Below are positions 56,337 through 64,000 of a stretch of 64,000 nucleotides of DNA, piece after piece. The stretch covers positions 2,047,501 to 2,111,500 of the forward strand of contig NC_019680.1 in assembly GCF_000316685.1 (NCBI RefSeq), read 5' to 3'. A model generated the notes under the pieces. The model searched no databases. It saw only the letters and a program-made list of their open reading frames with translations, and was not told the DNA's origin. Position 1 is the first letter of the stretch. Each line of letters begins with the position of its first letter. The position numbers and the translations under genes were made by a program. The stretch is from Synechococcus sp. PCC 6312. GTDB lineage: Bacteria > Cyanobacteriota > Cyanobacteriia > Thermosynechococcales > Thermosynechococcaceae.

Positions 56337-57256
56337 AGTGTCTCTCTAGTCCTGAGTCATTGCGTTAGCAATCATATCGGGGCCCAGGCATTCGTCACAA
56401 TCACCAGAGCAAATATGGGGGTAGCCACCCAGCGGTCTGGAACCTAGATGAGCGTTTTCAACGTCTTAGATCGGGCCTGCTTCTGAGAATTTCCATTGGC
56501 TCAACTCCAACAAAACCGAGAACTGAACGTATATATAAGTGAATCTTTATCTTATTCCAATGGTAAAAAACAATAAGTCCTGAGCAAAAATAATTAATAT
56601 CTAAAATATTTGGCAGCATATAATTCTATGGAGCAAATCCGATGTACCGGCACATAAATTGGCACATATCCCTGGCTCTTTTCCACTCCGGTGCGTAGCT
56701 TGGAATGTAAAGGGAAGCACAATGTTCCAATAGTTGATTCTAAAATTGCTCGCTCAAAGATAAAATACAATTTTCTTCCCTCTGCCTACCTATCCTAATC
56801 ACGGTCAAATTTTATAAAATTTCTTGTAGAGATATAGTGAGATAGGTCAGCTAAAGCCCCTTAGATTTTTTGGGGTGAATCGAAAGAATTTTTACGATCT
56901 CGAAATCGAGGACATCTTTTTGTGATTTTGATCACTGATTCATTTTGGAATTGAAAAAAATTTCCAGATAATGATAAATAATATTAATCATTCTTAAGAG
57001 TTTTGCAGCCCGATAAAAACTTTTTGGGGCCTGGGATTGGGGAAATATACCCATAATTTAATTTTTTAAGATTAAATAAAACTCCGCTGATCAAGCGATC
57101 CCGCCCCTCCAAGGCTTCGTGGTACGTTAAAACAGTCCCGCTTGTTGAGGACAAACTCGGCTCAACTTCGAGTTATCTGCAAAACCAGTTCTAATCTTTC
57201 TCTCTGGTCTCTAAAGCAGTGTTCACCCACAAGCCTATGTTTAACGGACGTAGTGT
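56337..57256. other. Long AT-rich leader upstream of the RlpA gene
   Basis: About 920 bp without a supported gene, much richer in A+T than its neighbours. It has a CRP-like site (56921-56936), several small dyads (CTCGA/TCGAG at 56899-56910; AATGAT...ATCATT near 56970-57000) and long T runs. The size suggests a complex promoter or a long 5' UTR. Confidence 0.6.
56921..56936. promoter_or_regulatory. CRP/SyCRP1-like binding site upstream of RlpA gene
   Basis: TGTGA-TTTTGA-TCACT matches 9 of 10 fixed positions of TGTGA-N6-TCACA, the SyCRP1/CRP consensus. It lies about 320 bp upstream of the RlpA start. The RlpA gene is the nearest downstream gene on the plus strand. Confidence 0.5.
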
Positions 57257-58297
57257 ATGAATCAAAAAAACCTTATTTTGGGGATGGCGACTACGGTTCT
57301 CGCTATCTTGGGCTTCTTACCTTGGAGTGAGGCTACCCCAGAACGCTCTCCTGACTCCCAACCGTCTCAATCTCTTGCTTCCGCCTCAGTTACACCTGCA
57401 GCCAATTCCATTGCAGACTCTGCCCCCACCGCCGCTACAATTTCGGGTCAATCTGCGCCACAAGCTTCTGACAACTCTGCCGCTACAGCTACGACCATCC
57501 GCCCCATTGCTACAACCTTGATCCATGACCTGAATGGCCGAGAAGTTGTCACCCTCTATCTCCGGGGAATTCCGGCTATGACCTTTTTGGGGTCTCAGGC
57601 TTCTCCTCCCAGTGGCGTGCAAGTTGCTTCAGCTGCAAACCTCGGGATTGCTCGCAATGCGGCTCCAATAACCGCAGTTGTCCAGGCCAATCAGTTAGCT
57701 GAACGCCTAAACCAGCTTCACACCAGTGGTGTTGATGCTAAAACAATCCGCTTGGCCTGGAATCCGAACATTAACAGCTATCGCATTTATGCGGGTCAAG
57801 ATCCACGTCAGGATGCCCTCGTCACTGTCAATAGTAGCGTTATCTTTCCTCAAGGTGGCAAAAATCTCTCTAAGGATGCACTCCAAATTACCAACCTGAT
57901 CCGGCGACAATTGGGTAATGCCCCGGCTTTAACCACCGCAGAGGGACGAAATTACCCCACCCAAACTCGAGTGGCAACTAGTAATTTCAACTCTGGGGCC
58001 GTGCGCTCCCTCTTTACCGGGATGGCCTCTTGGTATGGGCCAGGATTTCATGGGGCAAGAACTTCCAGTGGTGAACGGTTTGACCAATATGCCATGACGG
58101 CGGCTCACAAAACCCTACCCTTTGGCACGATGGTCCGGGTCACTAACCTGAACAATGGTCGCTCGGTCTTAGTCCGAATTAATGACCGTGGCCCCTTTAC
58201 CCCGGGCCGAGTGATTGATCTGTCCCGAGGAGCGGCGGAAGTGATTGGCCTGGTCAGTAGTGGGGTTGGTTCAGTCCGCATTGAAGTCATGGAATAA
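57257..58297 (+). CDS. rlpA: RlpA-family septal-ring lytic transglycosylase-like protein
   Basis: A 346-residue protein with a signal peptide (TTVLAILGFLPWSEA) and a low-complexity Ala/Ser/Pro/Thr region (about residues 28-85). The C-terminal double-psi beta-barrel has GMASWYGPGFHGARTSSGE, and the catalytic/structural core VRINDRGPFTPGRVIDLS. RlpA proteins act on denuded peptidoglycan. The SPOR domain found in E. coli RlpA is absent; a middle region of about 150 residues replaces it. Confidence 0.92.
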   Translation: MNQKNLILGMATTVLAILGFLPWSEATPERSPDSQPSQSLASASVTPAANSIADSAPTAATISGQSAPQASDNSAATATTIRPIATTLIHDLNGREVVTLYLRGIPAMTFLGSQASPPSGVQVASAANLGIARNAAPITAVVQANQLAERLNQLHTSGVDAKTIRLAWNPNINSYRIYAGQDPRQDALVTVNSSVIFPQGGKNLSKDALQITNLIRRQLGNAPALTTAEGRNYPTQTRVATSNFNSGAVRSLFTGMASWYGPGFHGARTSSGERFDQYAMTAAHKTLPFGTMVRVTNLNNGRSVLVRINDRGPFTPGRVIDLSRGAAEVIGLVSSGVGSVRIEVME

Positions 58298-58365
58298 AAG
58301 ATTTCTCACCGCCAACTACTGACTAAATCTCCGCTACTAATCATTTACTGTCAAAATAATTCTAA

Positions 58366-58392
58366 CGGTGTCTTCCTCGGCACTGTTTTTTT
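58366..58392 (+). terminator. Intrinsic terminator after the RlpA gene
   Basis: CGGTGTC and GGCACTG form a 7-bp stem (two G-U type pairs) around a TTCCTC loop, followed by seven T. It lies 69 bp after the stop codon. Confidence 0.75.
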
Positions 58393-58475
58393 ATGGCTGT
58401 TTGACTCAGTATCCCGACCCTCCGGGAATAGGCTATTGTTGACTAGACCTCTGTTGCTGATTCTTGGTTAAGTGT

Positions 58476-59207
58476 ATGCCTGCTGAACAACGGATTGAAG
58501 TCTTGCCAGATTTGGAGAGCCTTAGCCAACGGGCCCTCGAAATTACCGTTGAGCAAATGGAGTTGGCCCTAGCGGCGAGGGGTCGGTTTAATATTGTTCT
58601 AGCGGGAGGCAGCACACCCAAAAGCCTCTATGAAAGACTATCTCAAGAGTCCTTACCCTGGTCAGCGTTTCACGTTTTTTGGGGCGATGAGCGTTATGTG
58701 CCCCCGGATCACCCCGATAGTAATGAAGGGATGGCCCGCCAGGCCTGGTTAGATCACATTCCGATTCCCGCCGCGCAGATTTATCCAATGCCGACCTTTT
58801 TACCTGACCCTCACCAGGCCGCAGCGCAGTATCATCAAGAACTTCTAGAGTACTTTCAGTCCTTGGATAAACCAACGCCAGACTTTGATCTGGTTCTGTT
58901 GGGGATGGGCCCGGATGGACACACAGCGTCTTTGTTTCCCCATACACCCGCCCTCGATGTGACTGATCAATTTGTCACTGTTGGAGAGAAAGAGGGACAA
59001 CCCCGCTTAACCCTGACGGTTCCAGTCATTAACCAGGCCCGTTGTGTGTTATTTCTGGTGGCTGGAGCAAACAAGCAAGCAGCCCTTGGACAAGTCTTAA
59101 CGGAAACGGGTGATCCACAGGCCTATCCAGCCCGGCTCATTCAACCGGATGAAACCTTGATTTGGTTGTTGGATCAAGAGGCTGGCCTGGGTTGGAGTGA
59201 CGAATAA
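58476..59207 (+). CDS. pgl: 6-phosphogluconolactonase
   Basis: This 243-residue DevB/Pgl-type enzyme hydrolyses 6-phosphogluconolactone in the oxidative pentose phosphate pathway. GGSTPKSLY, WGDERYVPPDHPDSN and GMGPDGHTASLFP are conserved. ATG 58476 is chosen over the TTG at 58464. tal in the same window is in the same route but not linked. No zwf or gnd is adjacent. Confidence 0.95.
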   Translation: MPAEQRIEVLPDLESLSQRALEITVEQMELALAARGRFNIVLAGGSTPKSLYERLSQESLPWSAFHVFWGDERYVPPDHPDSNEGMARQAWLDHIPIPAAQIYPMPTFLPDPHQAAAQYHQELLEYFQSLDKPTPDFDLVLLGMGPDGHTASLFPHTPALDVTDQFVTVGEKEGQPRLTLTVPVINQARCVLFLVAGANKQAALGQVLTETGDPQAYPARLIQPDETLIWLLDQEAGLGWSDE

Positions 59208-59364
59208 CCTTAGCCGCAAATTTTCGCAAATTTCTCCCTGATTTCTGTATGATTCACTATAAAATAGCCGGATAACTGTCCATAGTGATCAATTCCGAGT
59301 CACCTTTCGGGATAGTTTAGAGGTGGGCTAATTGGCCAAACTTGTTTGGGGCTACGATGTTCCT

Positions 59365-60057
59365 ATGATTATTTGTCCTACTTGCCAACACCCAAACCCT
59401 GACCATGCACTGCAATGTGAGAATTGCTTTTCGGCGTTACCCCAAATGAATACTTGTCCTAATTGCCAAGCTCCTGTCCAGGCCGATGCCAGCTTTTGTG
59501 GCCAGTGTGGCTTTAATCTGCGTCAGATCATGGCTCCCCCCCCAGATATGCCCCCCTTACCGGATTTATCAGTTCCCCTCACCCCTCCTTTCACCGATAT
59601 TCCCGAGTTGAGTGATATTCCCGAGTTAAACGCTCCAGAACCCCTCACCCCTGTCTCTACCTTACCTCGGCCCCCAATTCCACCCCCGCCCTCAGTGTTT
59701 AGTGTCCCTTCCACCCCCTTGGTTGAGATCAAAGCGCAGCTCTACCACATCCAAACCAAAATTCCTGTCCCCATTCCCACCGGCCTGGCTGTTATCCACA
59801 TCGGCAAGCCCAACGACCGCATTCCCCCCAATATTGACCTGTCTGGTTTTCCCAATTCTGAAATTGTCTCCCGGATTCATGCTGATCTCTGCTTAGATGG
59901 AGAAACAATCCTCTTAGAAGATGTGGGTAGTGCCAATGGTACCTATGTGAATAATCAACCCCTACCCCCTGGGAATCGTTACTCCCTTAAGAACGGGGAT
60001 CGAATTGCCTTCGGCAAGGGAGATTTGGTCACGTTTATCTTTCAAATCATGATTTAA
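59365..60057 (+). CDS. Zinc-ribbon FHA-domain protein
   Basis: A 230-residue protein. The N terminus has two zinc ribbons, CPTCQHPNPDHALQCENC and CPNCQAPVQADASFCGQC. A Pro-rich linker follows (about residues 60-115). The C-terminal FHA domain includes SRIHADL and DVGSANGTYVNN, which binds phosphothreonine. Fits a reader for Ser/Thr kinases. It precedes another FHA gene by about 190 bp. Confidence 0.88.
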   Translation: MIICPTCQHPNPDHALQCENCFSALPQMNTCPNCQAPVQADASFCGQCGFNLRQIMAPPPDMPPLPDLSVPLTPPFTDIPELSDIPELNAPEPLTPVSTLPRPPIPPPPSVFSVPSTPLVEIKAQLYHIQTKIPVPIPTGLAVIHIGKPNDRIPPNIDLSGFPNSEIVSRIHADLCLDGETILLEDVGSANGTYVNNQPLPPGNRYSLKNGDRIAFGKGDLVTFIFQIMI

Positions 60058-60243
60058 GCCGGTCTTTTTTCTGTTTTTTTAGCCACTCAATCATGTTTGC
60101 CCCACTCCATGCCCTGATCTATGGCTTAATCTTAGAAATGAGGTTGAGTTTGCTGTCCCTAGGCAAGTATTTTAAGCTCTTGTCTGGCTTGCATCAGAGT
60201 CCCATTTTTAACGTTTTTTCACTATGTCCCCCTGGTTAATATC

Positions 60244-61638
60244 GTGATCACTCTTACTCTTCTCCATCCCGTCCAGGCCACTCCCGTACAAAGCTGGACA
60301 TTCGAGCATGAGTCTGTCGTTCGCATTGGCCGAGCCGTAGATAATCATGTGGTACTGTACAGCGCAGTTGTATCTCGTCACCATGTGGAACTCCGCCGGA
60401 GTGGGTTGCATTGGGAAGTGGTCAATCTGGGCACAAATGGGACCTACTTAGATGGAAAACGGGTTCAGCAAGCCTCCCTAAATGACGGTGGCATCCTCCG
60501 CCTCGCCCGATCGGGCCCCAATATTCAAATTCGGATAGGTGCTTCCAGCCAGCCACCCCCACCCAATGCCCGCATGGATACAATGCCAGAGCGGGGAACA
60601 ATTCCTGAGCAATATGTGGATCCAGCTAAGATGACCATTGGTGGAGTCCAAACCGAGGCTGAAACCCGCCCTCAGGGCATAGGACAGTCCCAGACGGGGG
60701 AAGAGGATGATGAGGAAAGTGACCGAAAATTCCATGTAGCGGGTGATTTGCCCCTAGAGTTTTTGGGGGAGTACCAGGGAAGTGAATGTCAGCATCCCCA
60801 TAAGACAGATACGGATTTGTTTTGTCCTGATTGTGGCTCTCCCTTACAGGTGCAGAAGACTCTCGGCCCCTATAAAGTCGTGTGGGAATTGGCAGAAGAG
60901 GGGAGGTTTTTGGCCTGGCGGGCTGGACGAACGGTTGTCTTGCAAGCTCTATCTTCCCAGGCCAATATGGCCAATCGTTCAACATTTCGCCACCAGGCCC
61001 GGCAATTATGTCAACTTGACCATCCCAGTTTGCCCAAATTCTATGAAGCGTTTGCGGTGGATGGTCAGTCCTATTTATCGGCAGAAATGGTCTATGGCCA
61101 AAACCTAGAGGTCAAGGTTAAAGAGGAAGGTGCTTTAGAATTGGCCGAAGTCTGCCAACGATTACGCCCTATCTGTGAACTCCTAGACCGCAACCACCGT
61201 GAGCATCCCCCCCTTATCCATCAACACATTCAGCCCAGCAACTTCATAAGTGCATTACTCCCCCGGCCTGGGTCTGCCCCCGATAGTGTAGCCGGAGAAT
61301 GGGTTTTAGTGGGGTGGGGGCATGTGGCGGTGACAACGGCTGAAACTGGAACCATGATGAGTAATATGGGCTATCTCCCCCCAGAACAACAGGCCGGACA
61401 AGTGCAACCTGCCTCTGATCTCTATGGCCTGGGGGCAACGTTAGTTTATTTGCTGACGGGGTACGAGCCAGATGCCTATTTCCGCTGGGGAGTTAAAGAG
61501 TATCGCTTGTATGCGGAGGATATTCCCCGACTTAATCCAGCCATTGCCGATGTGATTAATACCTTGACAGACCCAAACCCTGCAGCTCGATTTAGCTCCG
61601 CTACCCAGGCCATTGAGCAACTGATTACCCTAATTTAA
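60244..61638 (+). CDS. FHA domain, zinc ribbon and pseudokinase protein
   Basis: A 464-residue protein starting at GTG 60244. FHA domain at about 20-95 (IGRAVDNHVVL, SRHHVEL, NLGTNGTYLDG). A linker with acidic stretch EEDDEESD follows, then a half zinc ribbon FCPDCGSPL (about 196-204). The rest resembles a Ser/Thr kinase fold. The catalytic loop reads IHQHIQPSNF where HRDLKPxN is expected, and DFG is absent (WGHVAVTT). The lysine-bearing strand is not clear. It probably binds but does not phosphorylate. ASDLYGLGATLVYLLTG is the kinase-like helix F region. Confidence 0.88.
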   Translation: MITLTLLHPVQATPVQSWTFEHESVVRIGRAVDNHVVLYSAVVSRHHVELRRSGLHWEVVNLGTNGTYLDGKRVQQASLNDGGILRLARSGPNIQIRIGASSQPPPPNARMDTMPERGTIPEQYVDPAKMTIGGVQTEAETRPQGIGQSQTGEEDDEESDRKFHVAGDLPLEFLGEYQGSECQHPHKTDTDLFCPDCGSPLQVQKTLGPYKVVWELAEEGRFLAWRAGRTVVLQALSSQANMANRSTFRHQARQLCQLDHPSLPKFYEAFAVDGQSYLSAEMVYGQNLEVKVKEEGALELAEVCQRLRPICELLDRNHREHPPLIHQHIQPSNFISALLPRPGSAPDSVAGEWVLVGWGHVAVTTAETGTMMSNMGYLPPEQQAGQVQPASDLYGLGATLVYLLTGYEPDAYFRWGVKEYRLYAEDIPRLNPAIADVINTLTDPNPAARFSSATQAIEQLITLI

Positions 61639-61750
61639 GAAAAGTGGCTCAATAATTTATATTTTAATGGATAATCTATTTAAAACTTTTCCTCGCTTAG
61701 CGTCATCTAGGGTAAGAACTATCGAATTATCTTGAGGAGCCAGCTTAAAA

Positions 61751-62365
61751 ATGTTAGATCAGGTTTTTTCTGGTGTTGCGCTGTTTAGTCAGATATTAAC
61801 CCAGGCTCAAGATGAAGCCCGCCGCCACCATGAACGAAAAATAAAGGAACTGTCAATTATTGCCGATTCTCAGTTACGGGATCACTTGGCAGCAGAGTTA
61901 TTGATGGATAAGATGTTGGCCCCCATCGAAAAAGCTCAACATCAAATTCAAGACGCAGCAAAACACGCCCAATGGGTAGCAGAGTTGATTAGTTATTACT
62001 ATGCTGATCATGGGCTAACAGAAGAAGAATCAAGAATTATCAGTCAGCAATTTCGTTTATTGGCAATTGAACTTGTTGATGCAAACTCATTGGCTAATCT
62101 CAAATTGGTTTATAGAGCAACAACATTATTTTTAGACCAAATCGCTCAATTTAAGCATCAGGACAGAAAGTATTCTATTTCACGAGAAGTTCGCCATGGG
62201 ATTCTAGATCGCTTAAATTCATGTGTTGGTAGTTATGAAAATTTCCAACGCCGTACTTCACTTTTGACAAATTCAGATATTACTCCTCCTTCACCACAAC
62301 CTCATCTTTTTTCTAGTCGTGAACACAACCCAAGTTTATTAGGTTCTTTAAAGTCCTCAAGTTAG
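61751..62365 (+). CDS. Unknown helical protein
   Basis: A 204-residue protein, AT-rich compared with neighbouring genes. Helical and charged, with QAQDEARRHHERKIKELS and a long central helix region; a Ser/Pro-rich tail. No membrane segment or recognisable motif. ATG follows GAGGAG at about 12 nt. The base composition hints at an acquired gene, but this is weak evidence. Confidence 0.65.
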   Translation: MLDQVFSGVALFSQILTQAQDEARRHHERKIKELSIIADSQLRDHLAAELLMDKMLAPIEKAQHQIQDAAKHAQWVAELISYYYADHGLTEEESRIISQQFRLLAIELVDANSLANLKLVYRATTLFLDQIAQFKHQDRKYSISREVRHGILDRLNSCVGSYENFQRRTSLLTNSDITPPSPQPHLFSSREHNPSLLGSLKSSS

Positions 62366-62436
62366 TTAATACTGACAATCTACCGACTAAACCAAACAAC
62401 TCAAATAATTGACTTTGATCTTCAGTTGCTATCTCA

Positions 62437-63012
62437 ATGTCTAATCCGTTGATGATTTGCCCGGGATTTCATGAGCCGACCTGGACGGGTAAATTTTTGA
62501 TCGGAATGAACCTAGAGACGAGCGAGGTGCGCTGTTTTCCGGCATCAAAACCTGTTTATTCTCCAGCCGCTGTTCTTGAGTTTTACCAGGCCGGGTGTGA
62601 TCCAACTCAACCCTTAATAATGGTCGCCTATAGTGCTGGGGTGGTTGGGGGCCTGGGGGCGGCACAACTCTGGCAAAAACTGGGTGGAATTGTCGGTGGG
62701 GTAGTGGTGATTGATGCTTGGGGAGTACCCTTATGGGGCAATTTCCCACTTGTAACGGTTAGCCATGATTGGATTACAGATGTTTGTGGCCAGGCCTGGG
62801 GAAAACGCAATCACTTTTTGGCCCAACCCGCTGTCACCCATGCCCAACTGTGGCAATCTCCCCAATCGGCCTGGGGCCTGGGAACCTTTGAGGGGCAAAC
62901 CAACCGCCAAACTGCCAAAACATTTATTCAAAAAAACCTGGAGCAGTTCCGCAACAGAAGCGAGGGCCATGAGGAGGACAAAATATCAGTTTGGGCCAGA
63001 GCTAACGGTTGA
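62437..63012 (+). CDS. Putative alpha/beta-hydrolase-like protein
   Basis: A 191-residue protein with ICPGFHEP near the N terminus and AYSAGVVGG as a possible nucleophile elbow. VVVIDAWGVPLWG and VSHDW supply candidate Asp and His positions. This fits a compact alpha/beta hydrolase, but the triad is not proven. It is 71 bp after the 61751 gene in the same direction. Confidence 0.65.
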   Translation: MSNPLMICPGFHEPTWTGKFLIGMNLETSEVRCFPASKPVYSPAAVLEFYQAGCDPTQPLIMVAYSAGVVGGLGAAQLWQKLGGIVGGVVVIDAWGVPLWGNFPLVTVSHDWITDVCGQAWGKRNHFLAQPAVTHAQLWQSPQSAWGLGTFEGQTNRQTAKTFIQKNLEQFRNRSEGHEEDKISVWARANG

Positions 63013-63065
63013 GAGTCTTCACCAGCCCAAAAACTGAACTTAGGAGTCGCATCAATCAGAGAGGA

Positions 63066-64000
63066 TTAAGCATCATCTAAAGCGGCTACACCAGGGAGAA
63101 CTTTCCCTTCCAGAAGCTCTAAGCTGGCCCCGCCCCCGGTTGAGATATGACTCATTTGGTCAGCAACCCCGACTTTTTCCACGGCTGCGACAGAATCCCC
63201 TCCGCCAATGATGGTACAAACTCCCGTGTGGGTCAGTTCCGCTAATGTCCGGGCAATGGCCTCAGTTCCCACGGCAAACTTATCAAACTCAAACACTCCC
63301 ATTGGGCCATTCCAGATCACGGTTTTGCAATCTTTGAGAGCGGCTTGGAAGGTGGCAATGCTGTCGGGGCCAATATCTAAACCCATCCAACCATCGGGAA
63401 TGCTATTAACAGGGACAGTATGGGCATTGGCATCGGCGGCAAAGGCATCGGCCACAACCACATCGGTCGGCAAGAGTAATTTCACCCCCCGTGCTTTGGC
63501 TTTGGCTTCTAGGGCAGTGGCCAGTTCTAACTTGTCAGCTTCCACTAAGGATTTACCGACACTCAAGCCCTGGGCCTGGAAGAAGGTAAAAATCATCCCC
63601 CCACCCAGAATAAGAATGTCCACTTTATCCAGGAGGGTTTCAATCACGCCAATTTTGGAGGACACTTTCGACCCCCCGACAATCGCAGCCAAGGGCCGGC
63701 GGGGATTTTCAATCGCGTTTTGGAGGTATTCCAGTTCTTTCTCCATCAACAGGCCTGTAACGCAGGGACTCAGATATTGGGTGACACCCGCCGTAGAAGC
63801 ATGGGCCCGGTGCGCCGTTCCAAAGGCATCGTTGACATAGACTTCCGCCACAGAGGCTAACTTCTCCGCAAAAGCCGGATCATTTTTTTCTTCTTCTGGG
63901 TAGAACCGGACATTTTCGAGTAGGGTGACAGAACCGGGAGTCATGGCCTGGCAGTGGGCTGTAACCACATCCCCAATGCAATTATCCAGCTTGCTTACGG
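63066..64000 (-). CDS. pgk: Phosphoglycerate kinase (5' end cut by window)
   Basis: The frame is open to the window edge and continues upstream of the GTG at 63968 with [10 protein letters not shown], matching the start of this part of the PGK N domain. [14 protein letters not shown], the [14 protein letters not shown] hinge region, [13 protein letters not shown] and the terminal [14 protein letters not shown] with [13 protein letters not shown] are conserved. It transfers phosphate between 1,3-bisphosphoglycerate and ADP. About 90 N-terminal residues lie outside the window. Confidence 0.96.
   Translation of the reverse strand, partial: VSKLDNCIGDVVTAHCQAMTPGSVTLLENVRFYPEEEKNDPAFAEKLASVAEVYVNDAFGTAHRAHASTAGVTQYLSPCVTGLLMEKELEYLQNAIENPRRPLAAIVGGSKVSSKIGVIETLLDKVDILILGGGMIFTFFQAQGLSVGKSLVEADKLELATALEAKAKARGVKLLLPTDVVVADAFAADANAHTVPVNSIPDGWMGLDIGPDSIATFQAALKDCKTVIWNGPMGVFEFDKFAVGTEAIARTLAELTHTGVCTIIGGGDSVAAVEKVGVADQMSHISTGGGASLELLEGKVLPGVAALDDA

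Noticed and set aside
56860-56890. GGGGTGAATC in the leader upstream of rlpA, a possible c-di-AMP (ydaO) riboswitch element
   Set aside because: Only this short string matches; the other conserved blocks of the riboswitch and its stems were not found.
60093-60239. 48-codon open frame between the two FHA genes
   Set aside because: No SD, no recognisable protein and no codon-use support.

Overview
The window is chromosomal DNA of a unicellular cyanobacterium. This rests on the isiA-isiB iron-stress pair, a high-light-inducible protein gene, hemE, the icfG-type partner-switching operon, an EF-hand transaldolase and a pyruvate kinase with an extra C-terminal phosphotransfer-like domain. Base composition is near 50% GC. 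The HIP1 octamer (GCGATCGC) of many cyanobacteria was not found. Instead the 10-bp palindrome CCAGGCCTGG and its half-sites recur in genes and spacers. That, with the gene set, hints at a Thermosynechococcus / Synechococcus PCC 6312-type lineage, but this placement is an inference.

Layout. 1-3.6 kb: cellulose-synthase-like glycosyltransferase (cut by the window edge), then isiB and isiA on the minus strand below two Fur-box-like sites. 3.6-13.9 kb, mostly plus: small membrane protein, pheS, orphan ParA, MoeB-rhodanese, large GAF protein, queA, a STAS protein that seems to use an ATT start, Mini-RNase III and transaldolase-EF hand. 14-21.8 kb: lipase-like hydrolase, pyk, hli, TPR protein, gap1, glyQ, tRNA-Gly and a TerB-Coq4-like protein. 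22.1-36.5 kb: two divergent operons around a 540-bp spacer with repeated GGTTAAA/TTTAACC elements. The left operon has seven genes: a monooxygenase-like protein, two paralogous exported cupins with an XapX miniprotein between them, a TIM-barrel isomerase, an alpha/beta hydrolase and a Tat-exported NodB deacetylase. The right one matches the Synechocystis icfG cluster: SnoaL-like, CMD, DJ-1, AGE epimerase, STAS, glgX, STAS, PP2C phosphatase and anti-sigma kinase. 36.5-43.5 kb: AmpG-like permease, hemE, SDR, two pentapeptide-type proteins, a HicB remnant and tRNA-Thr. 43.6-56.3 kb: helicase with an inserted DnaQ-type exonuclease, queD, ABC permease, response regulator-TPR, Nfu, RND adaptor lipoprotein, M16 peptidase, DUF29, tyrosine recombinase and purM. 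56.3-64 kb: a 920-bp leader with a CRP-like site, RlpA protein, pgl, two FHA proteins (one a pseudokinase), two unknown genes and pgk (cut by the window edge).

Functionally the window is rich in central carbon metabolism: pyk, gap1 and pgk (glycolysis), tal and pgl (pentose phosphate), glgX (glycogen). A serine-phosphorylation partner switch sits in the same operon as glgX. The least explained parts are the exported-cupin operon opposite the icfG operon, the TerB-Coq4 protein, the helicase-exonuclease fusion and the iterated palindrome.
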